Source: Bin80 sp965208025
Lineage (GTDB): Bacteria; Bacteroidota; Rhodothermia; Rhodothermales; Bin80
Assembly: GCA_965208025.1 (NCBI GenBank)
Contig: OZ242302.1
Span: forward strand, 2,294,001-2,358,000
Length of the DNA: 64,000 bases
Direction: 5' to 3'
Positions 19,124 through 28,537 of this stretch are shown here, piece after piece. Within the stretch, counting starts at the first letter, position 1, and every line of letters begins with the position of its first letter. Position numbers and translations under genes: made by a program. The notes beneath the pieces are model-generated. The model worked only from the letters and a program-made list of their open reading frames with translations, did no database searches and was not told where the DNA came from.

Positions 19124-21961
19124 TTAAAAATCGGCTGAAAGCCTCAAGTACAATGCGGCACCGTTATAGTCCCACGGAGTGCTTGGCACGCTGGTATTGC
19201 CCTGACCATCACGTTCAATCGGATCAGCAATCCGATCGATCGCAAAAACATTGTTCGCCCCAAACGCTGCACCGTAACGTTCGGTAATCCGATAGCCTAC
19301 CTCTGCATCCACGATCCAGCCTCCAGAATGGGTCCGCAACGCATCCTGCCCACCAACCGTGCATGAGAAGCTGAAAAATAGACATGCTTTCCAACTGCTG
19401 TAGTAATTGAGACGAACCATTCCTTGGTAGGGACCCATGATTTGGCGTCCGGTTGCCACAAGGCGATGGCGTGGATTTACATGTTCCATTTCAATCCGGC
19501 GCCGTGGAGACAGAATGGACACCTCCGTGGTATCCGTTAAAGGTACTCCCAGAAATGAGGTAATCGTTGTAGGATCAGAAAACTTCAATAACGTAGGGCG
19601 TGTCCAGTTGTATGCGATACTTGCGATGGTCGCATTCCCATTGTCGTATTCTTTGTCCCAGGACAAGAGTACATCAACACCAAATTGACGGGTATCAAAA
19701 TCATTGGAGTAAAATTTCACTTCCTGCAAAGTTTCAAATCCAGCAAGCTGGCCAGACTCTTTGAGAATTTCGGTGAGTTCAGCAGATAGTGGAATACTGC
19801 CACTGAGCGCAATCCGATCCCTGAGGGTGATACTGAAAAGATCGGCCGTGAGTGTTAAATCTGGTGAAGCCCGAATAATAGTCCCAAATGTTAGGTTCAC
19901 TGCTGACTCTTCAACAAGAGGCTTGCCTCCCAGCGCCTGTGCGATCGGATGATAAGACGGGATCTGTCCAGCGTCAATCAGACCACCCTTGGAATTAAAA
20001 TTTGTTTGGATATTTTGAATGTTGACTTGGCCAGGCGTAGGAGCACGCACTCCTGTACTTGCAGATCCGCGAAAACTCACGACTGGAGTAGCCCGCCATA
20101 ATGCAGCCATTTTTCCAGTGAATGTACTACCAAAATCCTGATAGAAGTTTTCGTAGCGCCCTGCAACGCCAATCTGGAACGTCCGAACGATGTCTGTTTC
20201 AAGATCGACGTACGCTGCATAATTTGGTCGATCCCATCGTCCAGCATACTGGGGAGGGATACCCTGATCTCCGTTGGAACCCACAGAAAAGCCCTGCGCT
20301 GCATAAGGACCGATGGAGTACGAATAAAAGTCACCCGGCTTCGTTTCAAAGATTTCGGTTCGCCATTGAACCCCAATGGCAATGTTGAGCGGAGAGTAGA
20401 AGAAGTCAAGGCCAAGGGGGTAAGATGTATCCAGATTCACACTGTATTCCTCCTGAACAAAATCTCGCTGACGAAACTCTGTAGGGCTTTCTGGGCCCCA
20501 AGAGCCGTTGACCGTATTTCGAATGAAATAATCCATCAAACTTCGACCAATACTTGCGTTGAGATCCCAACTAAACCCTGAACTGCTCGCGCCCCGCACC
20601 CCCGCGACCGCACTCACATCTGAAATGTCCGCACCAAATCGCGGAGTAAAGCCGCCAGGAAAATCCTCATTGAATAGATAACATTGACCTTGGTACTCCG
20701 TGACAAAGGATTGAACAGCATCAAAGTCCGAATTAAGAGAAGGAAACTCCTTTAATTCTGAGCACTCAATCCCGTCGTTTGGATCCAAGTCTGCAACCGC
20801 TCTGATTGCATCGTCGCCAGATCCAAACCTGAAGATATTGGCCCGTGAATTGGGACCCGAAGGCGGGCGAAGGAAGTAACTACCATTACCAGAACGTTGT
20901 CCGTACCCTCCGAACGCATAAAGGTGGGATGATTGGGTCAAGTCCAGTCTGGCGTTTACGAATCCCGTAATGGCGTGATCAATATCCGGGTTCCCCCAAA
21001 CCTGCGCCGTTGGGGCAATTGGAAAGCCTCGACTCATCAAGTCTCTGGCATCTGCCCGATCTACAGAACGATTGGTAGGCTCCAAGTTCCGATACTCCAG
21101 GCTGACGTTCAAGAACCCCTTTTGCGTCAATGGGAAGCCTGCATTTGCAGCAAAAGAAACATAGCGGCCGTCACCTTTATGATATTGCCCCACCTGTGAT
21201 CGTACCAAGACACCATGATTCGCATCACGTAATTGTAAGTTGAAAACCCCTGCAACGGCATCTGCACCATACTGGGCAGACGCACCATCCCGCAACACTT
21301 CAAACTGCTTCACCGCAATCGCCGGGATCATGTTCATGTCGGGCCCCTGAGATCCAAGAATTAATGCACTGCCGAAGAGAGCAATAGAACCCGAACGGTG
21401 ACGTCGTTTCCCGTTCACCAGTAAAATCGTGTTGTCAGGTGACAGTCCTCGGAGCGTAGGAGGACGAACAAATGTGGTTGATCCATCTATCTCATGTCTC
21501 TGAACATTGTAGGATGGAATCTGGGAGCGGAGAATATCGTCAATATCCGTGCTGGCAGTACTCTGAAGGTCTCGAGGGGAAATCACATCAATTGGCACAG
21601 ATGAATCGGTCACGAGTCGAGGGAGGCGTCGTGTCCCAACAACAACCAATCCATCAATCTCTTCAATTGAGGGAACGAGCGCCACATTCAGCATCCCCAC
21701 CGCTTCGCTAAACCCTACCCTCTGGGTCTCATATCCGACGAACGAGAATACCATAACGTCCTCCGCTGATTGAAGATTAAGCTCAAACAGTCCCTCTGAA
21801 TTCGTCGTTGTTCCAATAGATGTCCCATCAATGAAGACCGTTACAGCCTCCATTGGATCACCGGTTTCGGCATCGGTCACGGTTCCGCGAACTGTAACCT
21901 GAGCTACGACACTAGATGCGGTGCACAAGGCACAGATCAGGAAGAAAAAGATCTTGTACAT
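19124..21961 (-). CDS. TonB-dependent outer-membrane receptor with carboxypeptidase-regulatory-like domain
   Basis: The ATG at 21961 gives a signal peptide (MYKIFFFLICALCTASSVVA) and a 945-residue receptor; an upstream in-frame start would hide the signal. Residues about 22-100 are a CarboxypepD_reg-like domain (VRGTVTDAETGDPMEAVTV). The plug follows (SVPIDVISPRDLQ, PTLRGLSPDNTILLVNGKRR, VLRDGASAQYGADAVAG). The rest is a 22-strand barrel type ending in Phe (LYLRLSADF). The strong plug motif LRGLSPDNTILLVNGKRRH fits the iron-complex/TonB-receptor class rather than SusC. No SusD or transporter gene is adjacent, so the substrate is unknown. It is transcribed towards the adhesin gene and is separated from it by 287 bp. 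Confidence 0.9.
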   Translation of the reverse strand: MYKIFFFLICALCTASSVVAQVTVRGTVTDAETGDPMEAVTVFIDGTSIGTTTNSEGLFELNLQSAEDVMVFSFVGYETQRVGFSEAVGMLNVALVPSIEEIDGLVVVGTRRLPRLVTDSSVPIDVISPRDLQSTASTDIDDILRSQIPSYNVQRHEIDGSTTFVRPPTLRGLSPDNTILLVNGKRRHRSGSIALFGSALILGSQGPDMNMIPAIAVKQFEVLRDGASAQYGADAVAGVFNLQLRDANHGVLVRSQVGQYHKGDGRYVSFAANAGFPLTQKGFLNVSLEYRNLEPTNRSVDRADARDLMSRGFPIAPTAQVWGNPDIDHAITGFVNARLDLTQSSHLYAFGGYGQRSGNGSYFLRPPSGPNSRANIFRFGSGDDAIRAVADLDPNDGIECSELKEFPSLNSDFDAVQSFVTEYQGQCYLFNEDFPGGFTPRFGADISDVSAVAGVRGASSSGFSWDLNASIGRSLMDYFIRNTVNGSWGPESPTEFRQRDFVQEEYSVNLDTSYPLGLDFFYSPLNIAIGVQWRTEIFETKPGDFYSYSIGPYAAQGFSVGSNGDQGIPPQYAGRWDRPNYAAYVDLETDIVRTFQIGVAGRYENFYQDFGSTFTGKMAALWRATPVVSFRGSASTGVRAPTPGQVNIQNIQTNFNSKGGLIDAGQIPSYHPIAQALGGKPLVEESAVNLTFGTIIRASPDLTLTADLFSITLRDRIALSGSIPLSAELTEILKESGQLAGFETLQEVKFYSNDFDTRQFGVDVLLSWDKEYDNGNATIASIAYNWTRPTLLKFSDPTTITSFLGVPLTDTTEVSILSPRRRIEMEHVNPRHRLVATGRQIMGPYQGMVRLNYYSSWKACLFFSFSCTVGGQDALRTHSGGWIVDAEVGYRITERYGAAFGANNVFAIDRIADPIERDGQGNTSVPSTPWDYNGAALYLRLSADF

Positions 21962-22061
21962 GTTATCATACGATGAATCTACTTTTGTATACACTCCAAC
22001 AACCTCTTGCAATCATTTTTCAACGGAAACCTGTCCCAAGTCTCCTGATCGCGTTTCGGAG

Positions 22062-22146
22062 CGGAGGGGGAGGGATTCGAACCCCCGGTACCTTTCAGTA
22101 CGCTGGTTTTCAAGACCAGTGCATTCGACCACTCTGCCACCCCTCC
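22062..22146 (-). tRNA. tRNA-Ser(UGA)
   Basis: An 85-nt minus-strand cloverleaf: acceptor GGAGGGG pairs with CCCCTCC and discriminator G; the D-arm is GGCAGAGTGGTCGA; the anticodon stem is CTGGTCTTGAAAACCAG, with anticodon TGA; there is a long variable arm; the T-arm is GGGGGTTCGAATCCCTC. The long variable arm and UGA anticodon identify a class II serine tRNA. CCA is not encoded. Confidence 0.95.
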
Positions 22147-22190
22147 GAGGTTCCAGTTCACCCCGTCCTTAACGAAATAGTCCACAGCAG

Positions 22191-22278
22191 CGGAGAGGGT
22201 GGGATTCGAACCCACGATGAGCTGTTAACCCATACTCCCTTAGCAGGGGAGCGCCTTCAGCCACTCGGCCACCTCTCC
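22191..22278 (-). tRNA. tRNA-Ser(GCU)
   Basis: An 88-nt minus-strand cloverleaf: acceptor GGAGAGG pairs with CCTCTCC and discriminator G; the anticodon stem/loop is CCCCTGCTAAGGG, with anticodon GCT; the extended variable arm and T-arm GTGGGTTCGAATCCCAC are typical of serine tRNA. It lies 28 bp after the atpG stop and 44 bp before the other tRNA-Ser, so the two are probably one transcript, possibly with the atp operon. Confidence 0.95.
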
Positions 22279-22306
22279 CAAGGTTATAAATTAGGGATTT
22301 ACAAGC

Positions 22307-23233
22307 TTATGAACCCTCTTCTAACGCGTTTGCTCCGCTAATGATTTCCAGAATCTCTGTCGTAATCGCACTTTGGCGGGCTCGATTATATTGGAGGCGG
22401 AGAGCACTGAGGAGTTCCGTCGCATTGGCGGTGGCATTATCCATTGCAACCATTCGTGCTCCGTGCTCCGCAGCAGAAGATTCTAAGAGTGCATGCCAGA
22501 TCTCAAAGTTCACAAATCGGGGAACTAGAGTATTTAAGATCTCGGGGGATCCTGGTTCAAAGAGATAATCTGCATGGTAACGATCCTGAATTTCTGGAGT
22601 TGCCAGATCTTCTTGCATCATCACCGGGGTACGGAATCGCTCTGGGGGGATTGGGATGAGCGGCGAAACGATTCGGTTCTGAGCAATCGTATTTTTGAAT
22701 TCGTTGTAAACGAGCTTTACCTCATCCCATTGCCCTTCTATATATCCTTTGATCGCCAAATCGCCAATATTGAGCGCAGTCGCAAAGCTAAGATCTCCGA
22801 AGGCACCACTCAGATCCGCCGCCATCTTGTATCCTCGCTTTCCAAAGTACTCGGCCCCTTTGCGTCCAACTCCAACGATTTGAAGGGATCCCTCTTCATA
22901 AAATCCACCATATTCCGAGTTGATCAAGGTCTCGGCTGTCTTGATTACGTTGCTATTGAAAGCACCAGCCAGTCCACGGTCTCCAGTAACGACGATAATG
23001 AGAGCCCCCTTGACCTCTTCGCGTTCACGAAGCAGAGGATGTGCATCTACCGCTCCTTGACTTTTGAGATGCTCAATGATTTCCCCAATCTTATAGGCAT
23101 AGGGTCTCGTGGCAAAAATACTTTCCTGAGCGCGGCGGAGTTTTGCAGCTGCAACCATCTTCATGGCCCGGGTAACTTGCTGGGTGTTCTGGACAGAACC
23201 GATCCGCGAACGTATGTCTCGCAGAGTTGCCAT
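22307..23233 (-). CDS. atpG: ATP synthase F1 subunit gamma
   Basis: The gamma subunit is the rotating central shaft of F1. The 308-residue product starts with the diagnostic N-terminal helix (LRDIRSRIGSVQNTQQVTRA, then MKMVAAAKLRRAQ) and contains VVTGDRGLAGAFNSNV and the C-terminal helix (LRLQYNRARQSAITTEILEI) that sits in the alpha/beta ring. Its ATG overlaps the atpA stop in TGATG, so translation is coupled. It is the last gene of the minus-strand atpB-E-F-H-A-G run. Confidence 0.97.
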   Translation of the reverse strand: MATLRDIRSRIGSVQNTQQVTRAMKMVAAAKLRRAQESIFATRPYAYKIGEIIEHLKSQGAVDAHPLLREREEVKGALIIVVTGDRGLAGAFNSNVIKTAETLINSEYGGFYEEGSLQIVGVGRKGAEYFGKRGYKMAADLSGAFGDLSFATALNIGDLAIKGYIEGQWDEVKLVYNEFKNTIAQNRIVSPLIPIPPERFRTPVMMQEDLATPEIQDRYHADYLFEPGSPEILNTLVPRFVNFEIWHALLESSAAEHGARMVAMDNATANATELLSALRLQYNRARQSAITTEILEIISGANALEEGS

Positions 23234-24828
23234 CAGGCCTTTGATGCGTATAGTTCAACCAGCCTCTTTGCTTCCTCAATGAGGGCCTCTTTGGCTTTAT
23301 CGGACAGGATCCCGGTCTCTCGGATACTGGCGAGTGTCTCAGGCGCACGAACCCTGATGTTCTCCAGTAATTCGCTTTCAAATTGATGAATATCGGCGAC
23401 GTCAATCGTATCCAGAAGTCCTTCTCCACCAATAAAGATCATTGCAACCTGCTCTTCCACAGGGACGGGCGCGAACTGTCCCTGTTTGAGTAATTCCACG
23501 AGACACTCCCCTCGGCGCAATTGCCGTTGAGTAGCAGGATCCAGATCAGACCCAAACTTGGAAAAAGCCTCCAAGGCCCGATATTGCGCCAGATCTAAAC
23601 GTAACATCCCAGCAGCCGACTTCATGGCTTTGATCTGCGCATTGCCCCCAACTCGACTCACAGAAATCCCAACGTTGATGGCTGGTCGAATGCCCGCATT
23701 GAATAAATCTGGCTCTAAATAAATCTGGCCGTCGGTAATGGAAATTACATTGGTGGGAATATAGGCATCTACTGCCCCGGCTTGGGTTTCAATCACTGGA
23801 AGCGCCGTCAGGGAACCGCCCCCCTTCACCCGTCCTTTTAATGAGTCGGGCAAATCATTCATTTGAGCAGCAATCTCTTCACTTGCGGTAATCTTGGCTG
23901 CACGCTCCAGTAGGCGGCTATGAAGATAAAACACATCCCCGGGATACGCCTCCCGCCCAGGAGGACGCCGAAGGAGCAGAGAAACTTGTCGGTAAGCCAC
24001 CGCCTGTTTGGATAAATCATCAAAGATCACGAGTGCATGGCGTCCAGTATCCCGAAAATATTCACCAATACAGGCCCCTGCAAATGGGGCAATAAACTGG
24101 AGTGGAGCGGCTACGGATGCAGGCGCATTCACGATGACCGTATAGTCCATAGCCCCATTCTCCTCTAATGCACGAGCGACTTGGGCAACCGTTGACGCTT
24201 TTTGTCCAATCGCCACATAGATACAGTAGACAGGTGCATCAGTCTCATGGGTTGAACGCTGGCTGATGATCGTATCAATCAGCACGGCGGTTTTTCCCGT
24301 TTGTCGGTCACCGATCACTAACTCTCTCTGACCACGCCCAATTGGAATCATGGAATCTATCGCCTTGATGCCCGTTACGAGGGGCTCGGATACGGGTTGC
24401 CGATAGATCACTCCAGGGGCTTTGCGCTCCAGAGGCATTTCGCAGGTTTCCCCAATCAGAGCACCTTTGCCATCAAGTACCTCTCCGAGCGGGTTAATGA
24501 CCCGACCGAGCATACTTTCGGATACCTGAATGGAAGCAATGCGACGGGTTCGGCGGGCCTGGTCTCCCTCTTTCACATCCTGAACTTCCCCAAAGAGAAC
24601 CACCCCGACATTATCCTCCTCCAAGTTCAGTACCATCCCCGTTACATTGCGTTCAGGGAATACGATCAACTCGCCAGCCTGAACCTGAGAGAGACCGTAA
24701 AGGCGAGCGATGCCATCCCCCACCTGGAGGACGGTCCCAACCTCGTACACATCTGTTGCGGACTCAAAGCCACCGAGCTCCCGTCTGAGTAGAGCAGTGA
24801 CTTCATCCGGTCGAATAGCCGTTGTCAT
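23233..24828 (-). CDS. atpA: ATP synthase F1 subunit alpha
   Basis: The non-catalytic nucleotide-binding subunit of F1, 531 residues. It has the P-loop GDRQTGKT within VIGDRQTGKTAVLIDTI, GIARLYGLSQVQAGELI in the N-terminal barrel, and SISDGQ-like ISITDGQIYLEPDLFNAG with the C-terminal GVSVSRVGGNAQ region as usual. Separated from atpH by 14 bp and overlapping atpG by one base. Confidence 0.97.
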   Translation of the reverse strand: MTTAIRPDEVTALLRRELGGFESATDVYEVGTVLQVGDGIARLYGLSQVQAGELIVFPERNVTGMVLNLEEDNVGVVLFGEVQDVKEGDQARRTRRIASIQVSESMLGRVINPLGEVLDGKGALIGETCEMPLERKAPGVIYRQPVSEPLVTGIKAIDSMIPIGRGQRELVIGDRQTGKTAVLIDTIISQRSTHETDAPVYCIYVAIGQKASTVAQVARALEENGAMDYTVIVNAPASVAAPLQFIAPFAGACIGEYFRDTGRHALVIFDDLSKQAVAYRQVSLLLRRPPGREAYPGDVFYLHSRLLERAAKITASEEIAAQMNDLPDSLKGRVKGGGSLTALPVIETQAGAVDAYIPTNVISITDGQIYLEPDLFNAGIRPAINVGISVSRVGGNAQIKAMKSAAGMLRLDLAQYRALEAFSKFGSDLDPATQRQLRRGECLVELLKQGQFAPVPVEEQVAMIFIGGEGLLDTIDVADIHQFESELLENIRVRAPETLASIRETGILSDKAKEALIEEAKRLVELYASKA

Positions 24829-24842
24829 TTCATCATAATTAA

Positions 24843-25376
24843 TTAAGCCTGCTGCTGCAAGCGATCCTGAAGTAGCGAAAGCTGGTGCCGAACGCTGCCA
24901 TCAAATATCATATCCCCAATTTCTAGCACAATCCCCCCCATCAGGGCTGGCTCCTCGGTGATCTCAAGACGAACCGTGCGTTTGAATTGATCACTCAAGA
25001 CCTCCTGCAAACGGGTTTTCTCCTTTGAGGACAACTCCGAATATACACGCGCATGTACGTTTGTAATCCCCTGTGCCTCGGCGGATAGAACCTGAAATCG
25101 CCCAAGAATATCAGGAAGTAGAGATTCTCTACCCCGCTGAACCAGCATCTCCAGGAAACGCAGAGACGCGGCATGAACACGCTCCCCGAAAAGAGTGTGC
25201 AGAATTGCAGATTTTTTCCGCCGCTGGATGATCGGACTTCGGACCAATTGCTGCAATTCCACAGAATTGTCCAAAGTTTCCCTGATCAGTTCCATATCGC
25301 CCGTGACCGAAGATGTATCTGCAGCCTCGTCGTAGAGTGCCTGGGCGTAGCGCTGGGCAACCATGGAGGAAGTCAT
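24843..25376 (-). CDS. atpH: ATP synthase F1 subunit delta
   Basis: The delta subunit (OSCP) ties F1 to the peripheral stalk. The 177-residue product has the normal length, the N-terminal helical domain with RYAQALYDEAAD, and the C-terminal part with RLEITEEPALMGGIVLEIGD, the conserved P-x-L-x-GG-x-x-x-x-x-x-D signature. It overlaps the end of atpF by four bases (ATGA). Confidence 0.95.
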   Translation of the reverse strand: MTSSMVAQRYAQALYDEAADTSSVTGDMELIRETLDNSVELQQLVRSPIIQRRKKSAILHTLFGERVHAASLRFLEMLVQRGRESLLPDILGRFQVLSAEAQGITNVHARVYSELSSKEKTRLQEVLSDQFKRTVRLEITEEPALMGGIVLEIGDMIFDGSVRHQLSLLQDRLQQQA

Positions 25377-25906
25377 GCCTGATAGATCGGAGGCGTAGTT
25401 CCTTCTGCTGTGGTCAGCTCGTCAATGAATTGACCCACGAGAGCGCTCTGGCGTGAAGCATCCAGATTTTCCCTGAGAACTTTCTCTGCTATGGCGATGG
25501 CAAGATCTGCCACTTCACTCCGAAGTACCTGCAACGCACGTTCCTTGTCTCGTTCAATCTCCTCTTGTGCCTGTTCACGCAGGACAGTGATTTCCTCGCG
25601 GGTGCGCTGTACCTGTTGATCTCGGAGTTGTTGGGCTTCCTCTCTGGCCTCACGGAGCAGGCGTTGAGCATCCTGTTCCGCCTGTCGTAGAACCTGAGCG
25701 TTTGCATCCTGCAAGCGCCTACTCTCAGCAAGCGCTTCCTCCGCACGATTCATGGAAGATGCAATGGTTTCCTCACGCTCGGACAGCGCCGAAGTGATGG
25801 GACCCCACGCATACTTGCGTAGAAGGAGCAACGTGACCAGAAATACCACCGCCAGCCAAACCACCAGACCGACATTGGCACTCAATAAATCTGCAGCAAG
25901 CACCAT
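25373..25906 (-). CDS. atpF: ATP synthase F0 subunit b
   Basis: The peripheral stalk subunit b, 177 residues: one N-terminal membrane helix (NVGLVVWLAVVFLVTLLLLRK) followed by YAWGPITSALSEREETIASSM and a long charged coiled coil rich in Glu/Arg/Gln. The membrane helix plus the W-x-P-I-x-x-A-L-x-x-R motif is typical. It lies 9 bp after atpE. Confidence 0.95.
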   Translation of the reverse strand: MVLAADLLSANVGLVVWLAVVFLVTLLLLRKYAWGPITSALSEREETIASSMNRAEEALAESRRLQDANAQVLRQAEQDAQRLLREAREEAQQLRDQQVQRTREEITVLREQAQEEIERDKERALQVLRSEVADLAIAIAEKVLRENLDASRQSALVGQFIDELTTAEGTTPPIYQA

Positions 25907-25915
25907 GATAAAGAT

Positions 25916-26143
25916 CTACTTAAAGGCAAGAATAAATGAGATCACCAGTCCAAATAATGCAACACCCTCAATCAGGGCTGCAGCAATAATCATGGTGGTT
26001 CGAATATCATTGGTTGCCTCGGGCTGGCGGGCAGTACCCTCCATTGCAGGACCGGCTAACCGGCCTATTCCGAGTCCAGTGCCAATGGCGACGAGTCCAG
26101 TGCCGATTCCGGCACCGAGGAATGCAAGAGCTTGTGGTTCCAT
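25916..26143 (-). CDS. atpE: ATP synthase F0 subunit c
   Basis: The 75-residue proteolipid forms the rotor ring. Two membrane helices flank the polar loop ARQPEATNDI. The first helix carries the GxGxGxG packing motif (GAGIGTGLVAIGTGLGIG) and the second carries the ion-binding Glu59 in AALIEGVALFG. The residues around Glu59 do not show the usual Na+ signature, so proton coupling is more likely, by inference. Confidence 0.97.
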   Translation of the reverse strand: MEPQALAFLGAGIGTGLVAIGTGLGIGRLAGPAMEGTARQPEATNDIRTTMIIAAALIEGVALFGLVISFILAFK

Positions 26144-26176
26144 GGATAAAAAATGTTTTAGACTTGTGTAGTATAC

Positions 26177-27268
26177 TTAATGAGCCTCACTGTGCGAATG
26201 GTCGGCAATGGCCATCCCAATGAACAGTGCAGACAGGATTGTAAAGATGTAAGCTTGAATGAATGCGATCAGGATCTCAAGACCCATGACGAACAAGGTA
26301 AATGCTAAACTGACGGGAACGACGGCATAGCCAACAGCTTCCCCGAATAGTTGCGTGAAGGTAAAGATCATACCAATCAAACTGAGAATGACCAAGTGAC
26401 CTGCGGTAAGGTTCGCAAAAAGTCGGATCGCAAGTGCGATTGGTTTTGTGAAAAGCCCCATGATCTCCGTAGGGATCAAAAGAAATTTGACGGCTACTGG
26501 CATATCTGGAGGCCAAAATACATGTTTCCAATGATCCTTGGATCCATTCACTTGCGTCAGTACGAACGTAAATGCCGCCAAAACAGCCGTAATGTTTAGA
26601 TTGGATGTAGCCGTTGCACCAAATGGAATGAGTCCAAGCAAGTTGCACGTCAGGATAAAGAAAAATGCAGTCAGGAGGTACGGTAAAAACTTCTGATAGT
26701 TACTTTTGCCAAGATTAGGGATTGCAATGTCATCCCGAACAAAAACGACCAAGGTTTCAAATAAGTTTTGAACGAGTCCCTGAGGTGCACTTGTACGCCC
26801 AATTCCACGTTTGTATTTGTTTGCCAGATTCAAAAACAGAATCAGTAGAATCCCGGAGGCTATCAATGCAAAGATAAGATGTTTCGTAATGGATAAATCT
26901 AGCACAACCCTCCCACTGGTTGCCACCAGTGCAGCATCCAGGTGCTTTCCCTCGGCAATCATGCTACTCAGGTCTGAAGTTGCTTCTGCGTGTTCATCTT
27001 CACTATCGTGGAAATCTGCATGCATTTCCCCCGAAAGAAGCGCCTTCTTTGTTGACCGATATGCCCGCAGACTATACCCGTTGGATTCAGTACGGACAAT
27101 GAAGATCCGAGGTAATTCTACCTTGGCAAAGGGAAGAAAATCAAGGTAATATCCATCTGCAGTATGATGAACCGCATCAAACCCCTTGTCATCAGCGGCC
27201 AAGGAGTACGAAGGGGCGAGGAGTGCAACTAGGCACAAGATGTAAGCACAACAATATAGCGAACGCAT
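26177..27268 (-). CDS. atpB: ATP synthase F0 subunit a
   Basis: Subunit a forms the proton half-channels. The ATG at 27268 shares its A with the stop of the preceding atpI-like gene (TGATG), so I prefer it to the one seven codons upstream. The product is 363 residues, longer than the E. coli protein, with an N-terminal signal-like segment (LYCCAYILCLVALLAPSYSLA) and a His/Glu-rich periplasmic extension to about residue 130; such extensions are usual in Bacteroidota. The channel region has KPIALAIRLFANLTAGH with the essential Arg, and the last helix has EILIAFIQAYIFTILSALFIG. Confidence 0.96.
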   Translation of the reverse strand: MRSLYCCAYILCLVALLAPSYSLAADDKGFDAVHHTADGYYLDFLPFAKVELPRIFIVRTESNGYSLRAYRSTKKALLSGEMHADFHDSEDEHAEATSDLSSMIAEGKHLDAALVATSGRVVLDLSITKHLIFALIASGILLILFLNLANKYKRGIGRTSAPQGLVQNLFETLVVFVRDDIAIPNLGKSNYQKFLPYLLTAFFFILTCNLLGLIPFGATATSNLNITAVLAAFTFVLTQVNGSKDHWKHVFWPPDMPVAVKFLLIPTEIMGLFTKPIALAIRLFANLTAGHLVILSLIGMIFTFTQLFGEAVGYAVVPVSLAFTLFVMGLEILIAFIQAYIFTILSALFIGMAIADHSHSEAH

Positions 27269-27540
27269 CAATCGTAGTAGAGTAACCAAATGATTTCACA
27301 AAAAATCCCAAGAATGACGATAAACACGAAAGCACCCATGAACGCAGCATATACAGCAGAAAACAGCTGGGTAATGATGAGGATCGCAACCATAGCCATG
27401 ACCAAGCGAGACACCATACCACCAACGACAATCGGTACAAATTTGGATGTTTTCTGAGAAATCCTGATCACCAGCAGACCCATAGATGTGTAGATAACGC
27501 CCAACATAAGTCCCACCAGAAGGCTCACTTCTATACTCAT
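27268..27540 (-). CDS. AtpI-like small membrane protein of the ATP synthase operon
   Basis: The 90-residue product is almost entirely membrane helices: VSLLVGLMLGVIYTSMGLLV, then VVGGMVSRLVMAMVAILIIT with a conserved-looking Arg, then YAAFMGAFVFIVILGIFCEII. Its place directly before atpB with a TGATG overlap, and its size, match the ATP synthase subunit I/AtpI group, which assists assembly of the c-ring. Sequence similarity in this group is low, so the family call rests mainly on position and topology. Confidence 0.75.
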   Translation of the reverse strand: MSIEVSLLVGLMLGVIYTSMGLLVIRISQKTSKFVPIVVGGMVSRLVMAMVAILIITQLFSAVYAAFMGAFVFIVILGIFCEIIWLLYYD

Positions 27541-27864
27541 TACCCGTCAAGTGGGATCTACGCGCGAACAATATCAAATCCTGGAAGAGTCATCCATGTA
27601 GCTTCCCGCGGCTACGAATGCGCAAAGTAGAGAGAATAACACAGACGAACAACTATATCAAATCGCCAAGCTTAAAATACTTCAGAGAAAAAACGTTCGC
27701 ACATTTTTGTGAAGAGATTGAGAAGGAAACGTTCTTGCTATGTGCGATGAGGTCTTTTACCCTGGAAAAATTTCAGTTCAAATATGGTTAGAGAGTTCGC
27801 GAAAATAGATCTGAACGACCCGAATCAGAATGAACGACTGAGAGAGGACGAGAATAGTCCAGTT
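27541..27864. other. Gap within the atp cluster
   Basis: 324 bp between the AtpI-like start and the AtpZ stop with no supportable frame. It probably holds a promoter for the AtpI-like/atpB-G transcript. I see no convincing -35/-10 or -33/-7 pair and no terminator. Confidence 0.35.
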
Positions 27865-28074
27865 CTACGACCTGTGATTGGCAATGTGGATGAGACGAAC
27901 AAAGATACAAACCATCCCGATGATCGCGCCAGTCAAGATTAGCCAAGGGGTCGTTCCAAGGAATTTATCAAGGAGATAGCCGGCAACAACAAATGCAACC
28001 ATGGTCATACCGACTTGCATGCCGAGGCTAAGATAGGGGGATGCCTCACGCAGGCTGTTCTGCCAATCGGTCAT
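27865..28074 (-). CDS. AtpZ/AtpI-type membrane protein
   Basis: Starting at the ATG at 28074 gives 69 residues, MTDWQNSLREASPYLSLGMQ followed by two membrane helices (VGMTMVAFVVAGYLLDKFLG and WLILTGAIIGMVCIFVRLIH). The motif PYLSLGMQ-x(n)-GYLLDKFLGTTPW is characteristic of AtpZ-like proteins, which in some species help Mg2+/Ca2+ transport or c-ring assembly with AtpI. A longer frame to 28185 exists but lies inside bactofilin. The start overlaps the last 29 bases of the bactofilin gene. Confidence 0.85.
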   Translation of the reverse strand: MTDWQNSLREASPYLSLGMQVGMTMVAFVVAGYLLDKFLGTTPWLILTGAIIGMVCIFVRLIHIANHRS

Positions 28075-28474
28075 TTTTTGATTCGGGTGGTGGAATAAAA
28101 TCCTTTGAAATCTGGGATTGTTGAGATCCCATGAGACATTCACCATTGAAGATGGCCCCTTCTTCAATGACCAGACGTTCCGCATGTATATTGCCCTGGA
28201 CGTTGGAACAACGGGTTAGGAGAGCCTTTTTCGTCGCCGTGAGATTTCCTTCTACGGTCCCGACTACGGTGATATTCTCTGCCTGAATTGATCCATTCAC
28301 GGATCCCTTTTCTGTCACAATGATCGTCCCGCCGACCTTGAGATCCCCTTCAAACCGTCCGCCTAATCGCGTATCCGAGGCGGTAACCAGACTGCCCTTG
28401 ACCGTGGTTTCATCCGAGATTAAATTCAGGTTTGCAGGGGATACTGTTTCAGTCAAACTCTGGGATTTTGCCAT
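28046..28474 (-). CDS. Bactofilin
   Basis: Bactofilins polymerise without nucleotides into a cytoskeletal scaffold that places cell-wall enzymes. The 142-residue product has a short polar N-terminus, then the beta-helix built from glycine-spaced short repeats (VKGSLVTASDTRLGGRFEGD, VNGSIQAENITVVGTVEGNL, VQGNIHAERLVIEEGAIFNG), then a Pro/Lys tail. It lies 63 bp after an M23 peptidase gene, the partner arrangement known for curvature and stalk bactofilins (ccmA/csd and bacA/lmdC types), so the two probably act together on the peptidoglycan. Confidence 0.93.
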   Translation of the reverse strand: MAKSQSLTETVSPANLNLISDETTVKGSLVTASDTRLGGRFEGDLKVGGTIIVTEKGSVNGSIQAENITVVGTVEGNLTATKKALLTRCSNVQGNIHAERLVIEEGAIFNGECLMGSQQSQISKDFIPPPESKNDRLAEQPA

Positions 28475-28537
28475 TTCGCTCTTGGATAGAATAGATGTGA
28501 TTTAAGTGTGAAAGAGACTAAATTACGAGAAAAGAAA

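Noticed and set aside
22050..22340. Two tRNA genes as an integration site
   Set aside because: No integrase gene or repeated tRNA end was seen nearby; flanking genes are core atp and a TonB receptor.
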